From: Microlunatus sp. Gsoil 973
GTDB taxonomy: Bacteria > Actinomycetota > Actinomycetes > Propionibacteriales > Propionibacteriaceae
Assembly (NCBI RefSeq): GCF_009707365.1
Contig: NZ_CP046122.1
Coordinates: 2,046,001-2,110,000, forward strand
Length of the DNA: 64,000 bases
Reading direction: 5' to 3'
Positions 25,107 to 33,523 of the stretch are shown here, piece by piece. Each line of letters starts with the position of its first letter. The stretch's first letter is position 1. Below the pieces are notes generated by a model. It did not search any database. It had not been told where the DNA came from and saw only the letters and a program-made list of their open reading frames with translations. The translations under genes were made by a program, and so were the position numbers.

Positions 25107-25969
25107 GTACACGGACGGTCGAGTCGGTCGGCGGACTCCGCCGGGTCGGACCGACCCAGCGGATGCTGAACATCGTGCTGTACATCTTCATGATCGTTCT
25201 CGGCGTGCTCTTCGTCATCCCGCTGTTGTGGATGGTCGGGGCCTCGCTGAAGGAGGAGGGCCACGTCCTCAGTACGCCGCCGACGCTGTTCCCGCTGCAC
25301 CCGCAGTGGAGCAACTACGGCCAGGTGCTGGCGTTGATCCCGCGGTTCTTCTACAACAGCGTCAAGCTCGCGTTCATCAATGTCGTCGGCGTACTGGCTG
25401 TCTCCGCCCTGGCCGGTTTCGCGTTCGGCAGGCTGCGTTTTCCCGGCCGCAACGTGCTCTTCGTGATCCTGCTGGCGACGGCGATGATCCCGGGGGTGGC
25501 CTACCTGATCCCGCAGTACATCATCTTCGAGCGGATCGGCTGGGTTGACACCCAGTTGCCGTTGTGGGTTCCGCGGGTGTTCACACCGGTGTTCGCAACC
25601 TTCCTGATGCGGCAGTACTTCGTCAGCCTGCCCCAGGAACTGGAGGACGCCGCCCGGGTCGACGGGGCCGGAACCTTCGCCGTGTTCTGGCGGATCCTGC
25701 TCCCAGAGACCAAGCCGGCGCTGGGAGCCATCGCGATCTTCACGTTCCTGGACTCCTGGAACGATCTGCTCGGGCCGCTGATCTACATCAACTCCAGGGA
25801 ACTGCAGACCCTCCCGGTGGCCCTGGCCCAGTTCCAGAACGAGTACTTCAGCGAGATCACCCTCCTGATGGCCGGCGCGACGATCGCGGTGCTGCCGGTG
25901 ATCCTGGTCTACCTCGCAGCGCAACGGCAGTTCATCCGCGGTATCACTCTGACCGGGATCAACCGGTGA
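25103..25969 (+). CDS. Sugar ABC transporter permease (MalG/UgpE type)
   Basis: 288-residue permease with six membrane segments (IVLYIFMIVLGVLFVIPLLW first) and the EAA loop ELEDAARVDGAGTFAVFWRI. ATG at 25103 overlaps the preceding stop (ATGA), so the two channel subunits are coupled; the frame is open further upstream but without a better start. The stop reads TGATCAC. No ATPase gene follows; the next gene is the divergent-facing GntR regulator. Confidence 0.93.
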   Translation: MSTRTVESVGGLRRVGPTQRMLNIVLYIFMIVLGVLFVIPLLWMVGASLKEEGHVLSTPPTLFPLHPQWSNYGQVLALIPRFFYNSVKLAFINVVGVLAVSALAGFAFGRLRFPGRNVLFVILLATAMIPGVAYLIPQYIIFERIGWVDTQLPLWVPRVFTPVFATFLMRQYFVSLPQELEDAARVDGAGTFAVFWRILLPETKPALGAIAIFTFLDSWNDLLGPLIYINSRELQTLPVALAQFQNEYFSEITLLMAGATIAVLPVILVYLAAQRQFIRGITLTGINR

Positions 25970-26040
25970 TCACACCTACCGCTGATCACGATCACTGACC
26001 CACGCAGAATAGGTCGCCGCCCGCATCGGGCCGTCATCAC

Positions 26041-26799
26041 TCAGGCGATCGATGCATCCTTGCCGTTCGTGGCGACGGTGTCGTCGGCAACGTCCTCCGT
26101 GTCGCCGGTTGTCGTCGAGCTGGTCGTCGCGCCCGCCTTGGTCGCCGTCTTCTCGGCGACGTCGGCCAACAAGGTTTCGCGGCAGACGTCCAGGTCGCTA
26201 CGCAACGCGGTGACGGCCGAGTCCGGGTCACCGGCGCGGATCGCGTCAAGGATCGCCGCATGCGACGCGGTCAACTCGGTGAGGTCGAGACCGACGTGGC
26301 GGCGCACCTGGGCGATACACAGCTGGGCCTCCCCCATCACCGTCTCGTGCATCCGCTGCAACCGGACACTGGCGGTCGCGGCGACCAGCGCGCGGTGCAG
26401 ATTGATGTCTGCGCCGGTGTGCTCGGAATGCTGGTTCAGCTGGGCCGCGACACCCATCAGCGCCAGCGCCCGGTCGGCGGCCGGCGGGACGTAGGAGCGT
26501 TCGGCCAGGGTGCGGACCGCCCGGGACTCGATCGGCTCCCTGGCGAAATAGATGTCAGTGACGTCGGCGGCCGACATCTGCGGCACCACGGCCGTCTGTC
26601 GGCGGCCACGGCGCAGCAGGCCCTCGTTGGTCAGCCGATCGAGCCCCGCCTTGGCGGTCGGACGTGCCACGGCGAAGTAGCTGGCCACCCAGGCCTCGGA
26701 CAACTTCTGGCCCGGAGCAAGCTCACCCGAGATGATCTGCTGGCGCAGTGCCTCGCAGAGCGAGTCCGTGAGGGACGTGTTCTGGAGCGATACGGTCAC
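26041..26799 (-). CDS. GntR-family regulator with FCD domain (sugar locus)
   Basis: 252 residues. N-terminal GntR winged helix (DSLCEALRQQIISGELAPGQ, KLSEAWVASYFAVARPTAKA), then an all-helical FCD ligand domain (IYFAREPIESRAVRTLAERS; conserved His candidates in DINLHRALV and ASHAAILDAI). The last ~38 residues are a Thr/Ala/Asp-rich low-complexity tail. GTG at 26799 has GAGGAGGA just upstream. It converges on the ABC permeases. Similar operator-like sites at 18528, 22678 and in its own upstream region suggest it represses the locus and itself, with a sugar acid or metabolite as inducer. Confidence 0.9.
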   Translation of the reverse strand: MTVSLQNTSLTDSLCEALRQQIISGELAPGQKLSEAWVASYFAVARPTAKAGLDRLTNEGLLRRGRRQTAVVPQMSAADVTDIYFAREPIESRAVRTLAERSYVPPAADRALALMGVAAQLNQHSEHTGADINLHRALVAATASVRLQRMHETVMGEAQLCIAQVRRHVGLDLTELTASHAAILDAIRAGDPDSAVTALRSDLDVCRETLLADVAEKTATKAGATTSSTTTGDTEDVADDTVATNGKDASIA

Positions 26800-26895
26800 C
26801 AGTCCTCCTCGGGTCGGATCGTCGATTCAGTGTCCACAAGATCGCAGTCCATAGCGCTACGTGGTATTGAGGGTAACGGATCGGCACATGTGGCA

Positions 26896-26918
26896 CTTGC
26901 CAGACAAGAGTTCTTGCC
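26896..26918 (-). promoter_or_regulatory. GntR-type operator near the GntR gene (site 3)
   Basis: CTTGCCAGACAAG (26896-26908) is an imperfect palindrome sharing CAGACAAG with the other two sites; a further half-site CTTGCC is at 26913-26918. It lies about 100 bp before the GTG start of the GntR gene, fitting autoregulation. The gap 26800-27113 otherwise holds the dispersed repeat copy B. Confidence 0.5.
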
Positions 26919-26974
26919 ACACCGTCGCGTAGCTTACCCGGCGCAGGCCACCACTTCCCCCTTCGTGCCTTCCG

Positions 26975-27047
26975 CTTCGAACCCGCGTTCTCCTGCTTCC
27001 GCGGCTAGGCACAGCATCCCGCACCGGTGGTAAATCGGGGCGGGATG
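26975..27047 (-). repeat. Copy B of the dispersed hairpin repeat
   Basis: Contains CATCCCGCACCGG as at 5289, preceded by an AGGCAC-like word and a TTCGAACCCG word in the same order as near 5248-5290. The arms GCATCCCGC (27013-27021) and GCGGGATGC (27039-27047) can pair. It lies about 67 bp past the stop of the PurO-like gene on the minus strand, the same position relative to its gene as copy A. Confidence 0.65.
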
Positions 27048-27113
27048 CACCGAAACTCCCGGCCGGGGTCGACGCGCCCCCACTCGTGCCGGGTCGCCCG
27101 GCTCAGCCGGTGT

Positions 27114-27803
27114 TCAGCCGGCGGCGTTGATCAACAGCGGATCGGCGAGGTGCTCGCGGGGGGCGAATCCGGCAGCCAGTACCCGGCGCTCGGCGTCGAG
27201 ACCGTCCCAGAGTTGCCGGGCGAGTTCGGTGTGCGATCCGGCTGTTGTCGTGATCGGCACCGGCACCTTGTTGGTCACCGGTTCAGCCACCGGCCCTCGA
27301 TAGGTGGACAGCAGCAGTCCATCGCCCACCGCCAACTCACCGGCCCGGGTGACGATCGTGTCGGCCGAGGCCCTCGCTGCCGACCCGCGATGGGCCGCGG
27401 CCAACCAGACCCAGTCGTCGTCGGCGACCACAGCGGTGATCCGCGGCGTGTAGATGGGCGGGTCCGGCTCGTACTCCAGATCCTCGAGCGCGACCGCCGG
27501 TACCTCGCCGGCAGCGATCCGATCGGCGACCGGATCGACCTGGCTGCCGTTGCCCAGGACGAAATGCCGATCGGTCCGCCGGACGGCCCGGTAGTGCCGC
27601 AGCGGATCGGAGGCATCACCGACGGTCGGCTCGACCAGCAGGTCTCCGTCGCCGGTCAGGCGGATCCTGCGTTGCCGGGAGGCCTCGCTCCGTCCGGTGG
27701 CGGCGTAGGCGCAGACCAACCCGGTGGGCGTTCTGGCGACGATGATCACTCGGCCCGGGTACGGACGATCGGACAGCACAGCTTCCAGTGCATCGGAACT
27801 CAT
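27114..27803 (-). CDS. IMP cyclohydrolase-like (PurO-family) protein
   Basis: About 229 residues. The start PYPGRVIIVARTPTGLVCAY and the segments SEASRQRRI and RHYRAVRRTDRHFVLGNGSQ fit the IMP cyclohydrolase-like family (PurO fold, NTN-hydrolase-like), which in archaea closes the purine ring of IMP. Whether the bacterial members do this is unclear, as most bacteria use PurH. ATG at 27803 has AGGA eight bases upstream; ATG at 27812 is the alternative, while the in-frame upstream part to 27887 runs into the repeat array and is not protein-like. It is downstream of dinG beyond the repeats. Confidence 0.65.
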   Translation of the reverse strand: MSSDALEAVLSDRPYPGRVIIVARTPTGLVCAYAATGRSEASRQRRIRLTGDGDLLVEPTVGDASDPLRHYRAVRRTDRHFVLGNGSQVDPVADRIAAGEVPAVALEDLEYEPDPPIYTPRITAVVADDDWVWLAAAHRGSAARASADTIVTRAGELAVGDGLLLSTYRGPVAEPVTNKVPVPITTTAGSHTELARQLWDGLDAERRVLAAGFAPREHLADPLLINAAG

Positions 27804-27845
27804 GGCCGACATCCTGTCGTGTCGTCCCCGACCAGGAGAAACCGG

Positions 27846-28335
27846 CCAACTGGTGCGCGGGGCGCCACCGCCGGGTGGTTCGCGCACCAGTTACTCGTTC
27901 CCGCGGCCCCTACTCGACCCCGCACCCGCTGCAGCCGGTGCGGCGCCGACAAACTGGTGCGCCGCCGACAAACTGGTGCGCCGTCGGCCAACTGGTGCGC
28001 GGGGCGCCACCGCCGGGTGGTTCGCGCACCAGTTACTCGTTCCCGCGGCCCCTACTCGACCCCGCACCCGCTGCAGCCGGTGCGAGGCCCACAAACTGGT
28101 GCGGCGCCGACAAACCGATGCGACGCCGACAAACTGGTGCGCCGTCGGCCAACTGGTGCGCGGGGCGCCACCGCCGGCTGGTTCCCGCACCAGTTACTCG
28201 TTCCCGCGGCCCCTACTCGACCCCGCACCCGCTGCAGCCGGTGCGAGGCCGACAAACTGGTGCGGCGCCGACAAACCGGTGCGGCGCCGACAAACTGGTG
28301 CGGCGCCGACAAACTGGTGCGGGGGCGAGTACATG
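27846..28335. repeat. Nested GC-rich repeat array (142/161-bp units with internal 19-bp units)
   Basis: Three large units begin at 27846, 27988 and 28149, each with CCAACTGGTGCGCGGGGCGC. Each starts with a hairpin whose 11-bp arms are AACTGGTGCGC and GCGCACCAGTT around a 23-nt loop, then a CCGCGGCCCCTACTCGACCC segment and GCAGCCGGTGCG. Each ends in a run of 19-bp units of the type ACAAACTGGTGCGGCGCCG: two in the first, three in the second, about four in the last. Unit spacings of 142 and 161 bp are not multiples of 3, so the reading frame shifts at each copy and the array is not coding. It fills the space between the dinG stop and the PurO-like gene. Confidence 0.95.
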
Positions 28336-28403
28336 GTGCGGCGCAGAGCTTGTGGGCGCGGCTCCGTCAGGGGAACCGGGCAGGAGCAGCCGGTCCTGAC
28401 GGT

Positions 28404-30719
28404 TCAGTTGCCGTTGAGCCGGCGGAGTGCGCCGATGACGAGTTCGCGGTCCGTCGTCGGCCACATGTCGGGCATGGATGCCCGCAGGAAGCTGCCGTAG
28501 CGTGCGGTTGCCAGCCGCGGGTCCAGGACGGCGACCACGCCGCGATCACTGGTCCGCCTGATCAGCCGCCCGGACCCCTGGGCGAGCAACAGTGCGGCGT
28601 GGGTCGCGGCAACGGCCATGAACCCGTTCCCGCCGGCCTCGGCCACCGCGCGCTGTCGGGCGACCATCAGCGGTTCGTCCGGCCGCGGGAATGGGATCCG
28701 GTCGATGATCACCAACTGGCAGGTGGCACCCGGCACGTCGACGCCCTGCCACAACGACAGCGTACCGAACAGGCTGGCGTCGGTCTGCTCGACGAAACGC
28801 TTGGTCAGCTCGGGAAGTTGGGCGTCGCCCTGACAGAGGATCGTCATCTTCGGCAACTGGTTGCGCACGTGGACCGCAGCGGCCTCGGCGGCGCGTCGGG
28901 AAGAGAACAGTCCGAGGGTCCGACCCCCGGCGGCCCAGACCAGCTCCGCGATCTCGGCCAGAACCTCCTCGCCCAGTCCGTCGCGTCCGGGCTTCGGCAT
29001 GTTCCGCGCCACGTAGATGATGCCCTGTCGGCGGTAGTCGAAGGGCGTACCGACGTCCAGTCCGCGCCAGGTCAGCGGCCCGGTCTGCCGTCTGCTGCCG
29101 GAGTCCCCACCCCGTTCGCGATCATCGTGATCATCATCGTCATCATCATTGTGATCATCGTCATGATCGTCGCCGTCGCGAACCTGGTCAGGGTCGGCGA
29201 ACCCGTCGGCGAAGCCAAGATCCTCTTCGATGCCGTCCTCGAGGTCGTCGTGGGCATCGGCATGCTCCCCGGCCCGCACCGACGCCTGCCGAGCAGCTGC
29301 TTGTTGATCACGGGACCGGGGGGCGTCGTCACGCTCATCGGCCCGTAACCCGACCGATGCAGCGACACCGGCGAAATCTCCACCGAGCTTCAGCGTGGCC
29401 GACGTCATGATCACCGTACGATCGCTGAAGACCCGGTCCCGCATCAGGCCGGCGACGGTGAGCGGAGCGACCCGGACATCGCGACCGGTGCGATCGGAAT
29501 CAGCCACCCAGATGACGTCCTGATCATGGAGTCTGACGATCCGGTCGGCCACATCGAAGATCTCCTTGACGGCGGCAGCCGCCTGTTTGCGATCGCTCTC
29601 CTCGCTCCTGGCCGCACCCTCGTTGGCCAGCGCCGTGACCACGCGTCTGGACGTGCCGCGGATCGCGTCCACCGCGGCGATGACCGGTGACGAGGTGTCC
29701 TCGATGCGGTCCGCCGGCACGGAGTCCAGGGCCTCGCGCAGATCGTCGGCAGCCTCCATCAGGTCCAGCGCAAGATCATCTTCAAGATAGTTCAGCGCGC
29801 GACGGGACACCCGTTCGATCGCCGTCGGGTGCAGTTCCGCCGAGGCAGCGCCGGTCACCCGGGACACCAGTTCGTGTGCCTCGTCGATGATGATCACCGA
29901 ATGGTCCGGCAGCGCGGTCCGGCCGTGCATGGCATCGATCGCCAGCAGGGCGTGGTTGGTGATCACCAGCTCTGCGTTGCGCGACTTCTCTCGCGACCGT
30001 TCGACGAAACAGGAGTCGCCGAACGGGCAGGCCTGGATACCGAGGCATTCGCGGACCGGGATCGAGACCTGCTGCCAGGCGCGGTCCGTGTGCGGCGGCG
30101 CGTCGTCCCGGTCGGCCAGTCCACCGTGCTCGTGCTCGGCCTCGGCCCATTCGCGCAGCGCGAGGACCTCCGCCCCGAGCGCGGTGGACGGTGCCGCGCC
30201 GTCATCGTCGGCCGGTTGTCCGGTCATCGCCGTGCGCAGGCTCTCGGCCAGCTCCGCCGCATCGATCAGTGATTGCTGGGCGCTCTCCGCCCCGCCGTTG
30301 ACCCGCAACCGACAGGCATAGTTCGTACGCCCTTTGAGGATCGCTGCGGTCGGCCGTCGCCCGATCGCCTGCTCGGCGGCCTCGAGTGCCGCCGGGATGT
30401 CCTTGGTGGCGAGCTGCCGCTGCAGCGCCAACGTCGCCGTGGCGACAACGATCCGCTCCGGCTGTCCCGTGGCCAGCGCGACCAGCGACGGTGCGAGATA
30501 GCCCAGGGACTTGCCCGTACCGGTGCCGGCCTGCACCAGGAGATGCCGGCCGCTGTTGATCGCCTCGGTGATCGCAGCCGCCATCGCAGCCTGGCCGGAA
30601 CGACGTTGGCCATCGATCTGCCGGACCGCGGCGTCCAGGACATCCTGGGCGGTCGGCGTAGGGGCCGGGCCGCCGCCCGTGCTTCTGGCGGACGTCTTGC
30701 CGGTCGCGTGGCTGGTCAC
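28404..30719 (-). CDS. dinG: DinG/XPD-family ATP-dependent DNA helicase
   Basis: 771-residue superfamily 2 helicase. Motif I is LLVQAGTGTGKSLGYLAP; the DEAH box is in VIIIDEAHELVSRVTG; the Fe-S cysteines are in NYACRLRV and ECLGIQACPFGDSCFVE; motif VI is QGSGRLIRRTSDRGVV. The product unwinds forked or R-loop DNA during repair. Within the second helicase half (about residues 460-545) is a non-conserved acidic insertion rich in Asp and His, encoded by GAT/CAT-type repeats. GTG start at 30719, with GGGGA six bases upstream. No LexA box was seen in front of it. Confidence 0.93.
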   Translation of the reverse strand: MTSHATGKTSARSTGGGPAPTPTAQDVLDAAVRQIDGQRRSGQAAMAAAITEAINSGRHLLVQAGTGTGKSLGYLAPSLVALATGQPERIVVATATLALQRQLATKDIPAALEAAEQAIGRRPTAAILKGRTNYACRLRVNGGAESAQQSLIDAAELAESLRTAMTGQPADDDGAAPSTALGAEVLALREWAEAEHEHGGLADRDDAPPHTDRAWQQVSIPVRECLGIQACPFGDSCFVERSREKSRNAELVITNHALLAIDAMHGRTALPDHSVIIIDEAHELVSRVTGAASAELHPTAIERVSRRALNYLEDDLALDLMEAADDLREALDSVPADRIEDTSSPVIAAVDAIRGTSRRVVTALANEGAARSEESDRKQAAAAVKEIFDVADRIVRLHDQDVIWVADSDRTGRDVRVAPLTVAGLMRDRVFSDRTVIMTSATLKLGGDFAGVAASVGLRADERDDAPRSRDQQAAARQASVRAGEHADAHDDLEDGIEEDLGFADGFADPDQVRDGDDHDDDHNDDDDDDHDDRERGGDSGSRRQTGPLTWRGLDVGTPFDYRRQGIIYVARNMPKPGRDGLGEEVLAEIAELVWAAGGRTLGLFSSRRAAEAAAVHVRNQLPKMTILCQGDAQLPELTKRFVEQTDASLFGTLSLWQGVDVPGATCQLVIIDRIPFPRPDEPLMVARQRAVAEAGGNGFMAVAATHAALLLAQGSGRLIRRTSDRGVVAVLDPRLATARYGSFLRASMPDMWPTTDRELVIGALRRLNGN
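29104..29345 (-). repeat. Asp/His-rich low-complexity insertion in dinG
   Basis: The stretch encodes an acidic insertion including GDDHDDDHNDDDDDDHDDRE, from near-repeats of GAT, CAT and GAC codons (plus-strand 29113-29170 is a run of atcatcgtcatc-like triplets). The rest is charged and Ala/Gly/Asp-rich. It keeps frame and interrupts the conserved helicase domain between blocks that are normally contiguous. Confidence 0.85.
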
Positions 30720-30753
30720 GGCAGGTCCCCGGGCGAATCAGGGCTGCTCCGGA

Positions 30754-32232
30754 TCACCGCGCCAAGCTATCGGCACCCTCGGACAGTCGGTAACAGCCCA
30801 ACTCGGCGGCGAGTCCCTCGTGTACCCGGGCGACCACGAGGGTCCCCTGCGCGGTGTGTTCCAGGGTGTCGAACTCGCCCTCGTGATGGATCCGGTCGAT
30901 CAGGTCACCCCGGTCGTACGGCACCATGGCGTGCACCTCGACGCCCGGCCGGGGCAGGCGCTCGTCGATCTTCGCGCGGAGTTCGTCGATGCCGTCGCCG
31001 GTCCAGGCCGACACCACCAACGCGTCGGGGAACTGATGCCGCAACACCGTCAGGGTCGCGGTGTCGGCGCGGTCGGCCTTGTTGATGACCAACTGCTCGG
31101 GGACGTGGGCCGCTCCGATCTCCCGGAGCACCTCGCGGACGGCTTCGATCTGGCCCTGTGGATCCGGATCGGATCCGTCGACGACGTGCACCAGCAGGTC
31201 GGCGAGCACCGACTCCTCCAGAGTGGACCGGAACGCCTCGACCAGGTCGTGCGGCAGATGGCGGACGAAGCCGACGGTGTCGGTGAGCGTGTAGTCACGG
31301 CTGTCGGCCGTTTGGGTACGCCGGGTGGTCGGGTCGAGGGTCGCGAAGAGCGCATCCTCGACGAGCACGCCGGCGCCGGTGAGTCGGTTGAGCAGCGACG
31401 ACTTGCCGGCATTGGTGTAGCCGACCAGCGCCACCGACGGGATCTTGTTCCGTCGACGCCCGGCCCGCTTGGTCTCACGGGTGGAGTCCATCTCGCGGAG
31501 TTCGGCACGCAGCTTGGCTATGCGGCTGTTGATCCGCCGCCGGTCGGTCTCGAGCTTGGTCTCACCGGGACCGCGTCCACCGATCCCGGCACCGCCACTG
31601 GTCCGGCCGCCGGCCTGGCGGGACAGATTGCCGCCCCAGCCCCGAAGTCGCTGTTTGAGGTATTGCAGCTGGGCCAGTTCCACCTGGGCCTTGCCCTCGG
31701 CGCTCTTGGCGTGCTGGGCGAAGATGTCGAGGATCAGCGCTGTCCGGTCGATGACCTTGACCTTGACCTTGTCCTCGAGATTGCGCAGCTGGGCCGGTGC
31801 CAGTTCGCCGTCGCAGATCACCGTGTCGGCGCCGGTCGCGACCACCACGTCACGCAACTCGGCGACCTTGCCGCTGCCGATGTACGTCGAGGGGTCGGGC
31901 CGGTCCCGTCGTTGCACCAGGCCCTCGAGCACGTGCGAACCGGCAGTCTCTGCCAGCAGTTTCAGCTCGGCGAGGGCGTTGTCGGCGTCGACCTGACTGC
32001 CCGAGGTCCAGACGCTGACCAGGACGACCCGCTCCAGCTGCAGCTGCCGGTACTCGACCTCGGTGATGTCGGTGAGTTCGGTCGACATACCGGCGACACG
32101 GCGCAGTGAGATGCGGTCGGCGAGGTCAAGCTGGTCGCCGTCGTAATTCACCGTCGGACTGCTCGTCGGAGTCGTCTCCGGTTCGCCGATCGTCGGCTGA
32201 TCGATGTCGCGGTTGGTGGAAGGTTCGGTCAT
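30754..32232 (-). CDS. hflX: GTPase HflX
   Basis: About 492 residues. The N-terminal nucleotide-binding domain (STYIGSGKVAELRDVVVATG; VICDGELAPAQLRNLED) and the glycine-rich GIGGRGPGETKLETDRR segment precede the GTPase domain: G1 VGYTNAGKSSLLNRL, G3 DTVGFVRHLP, G4 NKAD. HflX splits stalled ribosomes during stress. ATG at 32232 has GGAAGG four bases upstream; the in-frame extension to 32382 overlaps a neighbour and is not conserved. It belongs to the hflX-dapF-miaA-miaB order typical of Actinobacteria. Confidence 0.95.
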   Translation of the reverse strand: MTEPSTNRDIDQPTIGEPETTPTSSPTVNYDGDQLDLADRISLRRVAGMSTELTDITEVEYRQLQLERVVLVSVWTSGSQVDADNALAELKLLAETAGSHVLEGLVQRRDRPDPSTYIGSGKVAELRDVVVATGADTVICDGELAPAQLRNLEDKVKVKVIDRTALILDIFAQHAKSAEGKAQVELAQLQYLKQRLRGWGGNLSRQAGGRTSGGAGIGGRGPGETKLETDRRRINSRIAKLRAELREMDSTRETKRAGRRRNKIPSVALVGYTNAGKSSLLNRLTGAGVLVEDALFATLDPTTRRTQTADSRDYTLTDTVGFVRHLPHDLVEAFRSTLEESVLADLLVHVVDGSDPDPQGQIEAVREVLREIGAAHVPEQLVINKADRADTATLTVLRHQFPDALVVSAWTGDGIDELRAKIDERLPRPGVEVHAMVPYDRGDLIDRIHHEGEFDTLEHTAQGTLVVARVHEGLAAELGCYRLSEGADSLAR

Positions 32233-32275
32233 ATTGCCTTCCAGCTTCTCACGGCACACCAACACCGGCACCTGA

Positions 32276-32566
32276 TTACCCGGACAGCCGGGAGCTCCGA
32301 GTGCGATTTCCCGGAAGAACCTCGGGCACGGCGTCGGTCGGCGCGGTCCGGTCGGTGACACTGCGCGCCCGGCGGAGGACATTGCCGAGCAGCATCATGA
32401 TGACCAATGCGTTGACGGCTTGCGGACCGAAGACCAGGCCGGCCACCGTGGTGCCCGCGCCCCCGGTGTTCTCGATCGCCTCCGCGACCATCGCGGTCAC
32501 GGCCTGGAGCGCAACCAGACCGGTGATCAGCCCTGCGCCACCGATCGCCGCCCGCCCGCACGACAC
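32276..32566 (-). CDS. Small hypothetical membrane protein
   Basis: 96 residues, not recognised. Two hydrophobic stretches (GLITGLVALQAVTAMVAEAI and VFGPQAVNALVIMMLLGNVL) suggest a two-pass membrane protein with a basic C-terminal tail. Start GTG at 32566 with GGGAG about ten bases upstream. It sits between dapF and hflX in the same direction, 82 bp after dapF. The overlapping frame at 32229-32561 is less protein-like. Confidence 0.5.
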   Translation of the reverse strand: MSCGRAAIGGAGLITGLVALQAVTAMVAEAIENTGGAGTTVAGLVFGPQAVNALVIMMLLGNVLRRARSVTDRTAPTDAVPEVLPGNRTRSSRLSG

Positions 32567-32648
32567 CGCCCGTACGCTCCCTCGACGTATCCGGAGCCTG
32601 GTTCCACCAGGCAGTGACGTCCCCTCCGCCGGGAAGGACTGATCCGGA

Positions 32649-33491
32649 TCAGTCGGGCAGGACCAACTCGCCGTTGGCGACGATCACCGCCGGCCCGGTC
32701 AGATAGCTCTGGTGATCATGGAGTTCCACCTCGACACTGCCACCCGGCACGTCGACGGTGTAGGTGAGGGGCCGGACCTGCTGCCCCGCCTCGGCGGCGG
32801 CGACCGCAGCCGCTGCGCAGGTTCCCGTTCCACAGGACCGGGTTTCGCCGGAGCCGCGTTCGAAGACCCGCATCGCGATGTGCTGTGGTCCGATCCGCCG
32901 GACGAATTCCAGGTTGACCCCGTCGGGGAACCTGGACCGCGGTGACCAGGTCGGCGGCGTACCGAGGTCGAGTGCGTCGAGATCGTCGACGAATGCCACG
33001 GCGTGCGGATTGCCGACATCGGCGGCCCGCGCCGCCAAAGGCGCCTTCGCACCCGCCGGCCGGACGCCGACCTCAGGGAGGTCCACCCTCACCGGTCCCA
33101 TCGCGACCCGGTATCGGCCGTCGGGCAGCACCTCTGTCGGTTTCACCCCGTGCCTGGTCGCGATGTTGATCGTCCTGCCCTCAGCCAGACCATTCTCGAT
33201 CAGGTACCGCGCGAAGACGCGTACGCCGTTGCCGCACATCTCCGCCACCGAGCCGTCGTGGTTGCGATAATCCATGAACCACAGGCCCGGATCGCCGTCC
33301 CAGTCGGGGACGTACTCGGACCGGACGATCCGAAGGACGCCGTCGGCGCCGATCCCGGCCCGCCGGTCACAGATGAAGGCCACATCGTCATCGGTCAGCT
33401 TGAGCGCGCCCTCGGGATCGGGGATGATCACGAAGTCGTTCTCGGTGCCGTGTCCCTTGGCGAAGCTGATCGCGCGGCCGGTCGAACCCAC
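32649..33491 (-). CDS. dapF: Diaminopimelate epimerase
   Basis: 280 residues, normal length. Converts LL- to meso-diaminopimelate for lysine and peptidoglycan. Both catalytic cysteines are visible: AEMCGNGVRVFARY and RSCGTGTCAAA. The N-terminus ISFAKGHGTENDFVI is typical. GTG at 33491 is the start that gives this N-terminus; the frame remains open to 33812 but overlaps miaA. It follows miaA by 32 bp in the same direction. Confidence 0.96.
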   Translation of the reverse strand: MGSTGRAISFAKGHGTENDFVIIPDPEGALKLTDDDVAFICDRRAGIGADGVLRIVRSEYVPDWDGDPGLWFMDYRNHDGSVAEMCGNGVRVFARYLIENGLAEGRTINIATRHGVKPTEVLPDGRYRVAMGPVRVDLPEVGVRPAGAKAPLAARAADVGNPHAVAFVDDLDALDLGTPPTWSPRSRFPDGVNLEFVRRIGPQHIAMRVFERGSGETRSCGTGTCAAAAVAAAEAGQQVRPLTYTVDVPGGSVEVELHDHQSYLTGPAVIVANGELVLPD

Positions 33492-33523
33492 CCGCCCAGT
33501 GTGCCAGCGCCGGCGTCGAATCC

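Noticed and set aside
27846-28335. CRISPR array
   Set aside because: The 19-bp units are contiguous with no unique spacers, and the large units repeat as wholes. No cas genes nearby.
27027-29348. Long plus-strand open frame across the repeat array and dinG
   Set aside because: It is a high-GC shadow: it runs antisense to PurO-like and dinG coding sequence, and the repeats shift its frame between copies (142- and 161-bp spacing).
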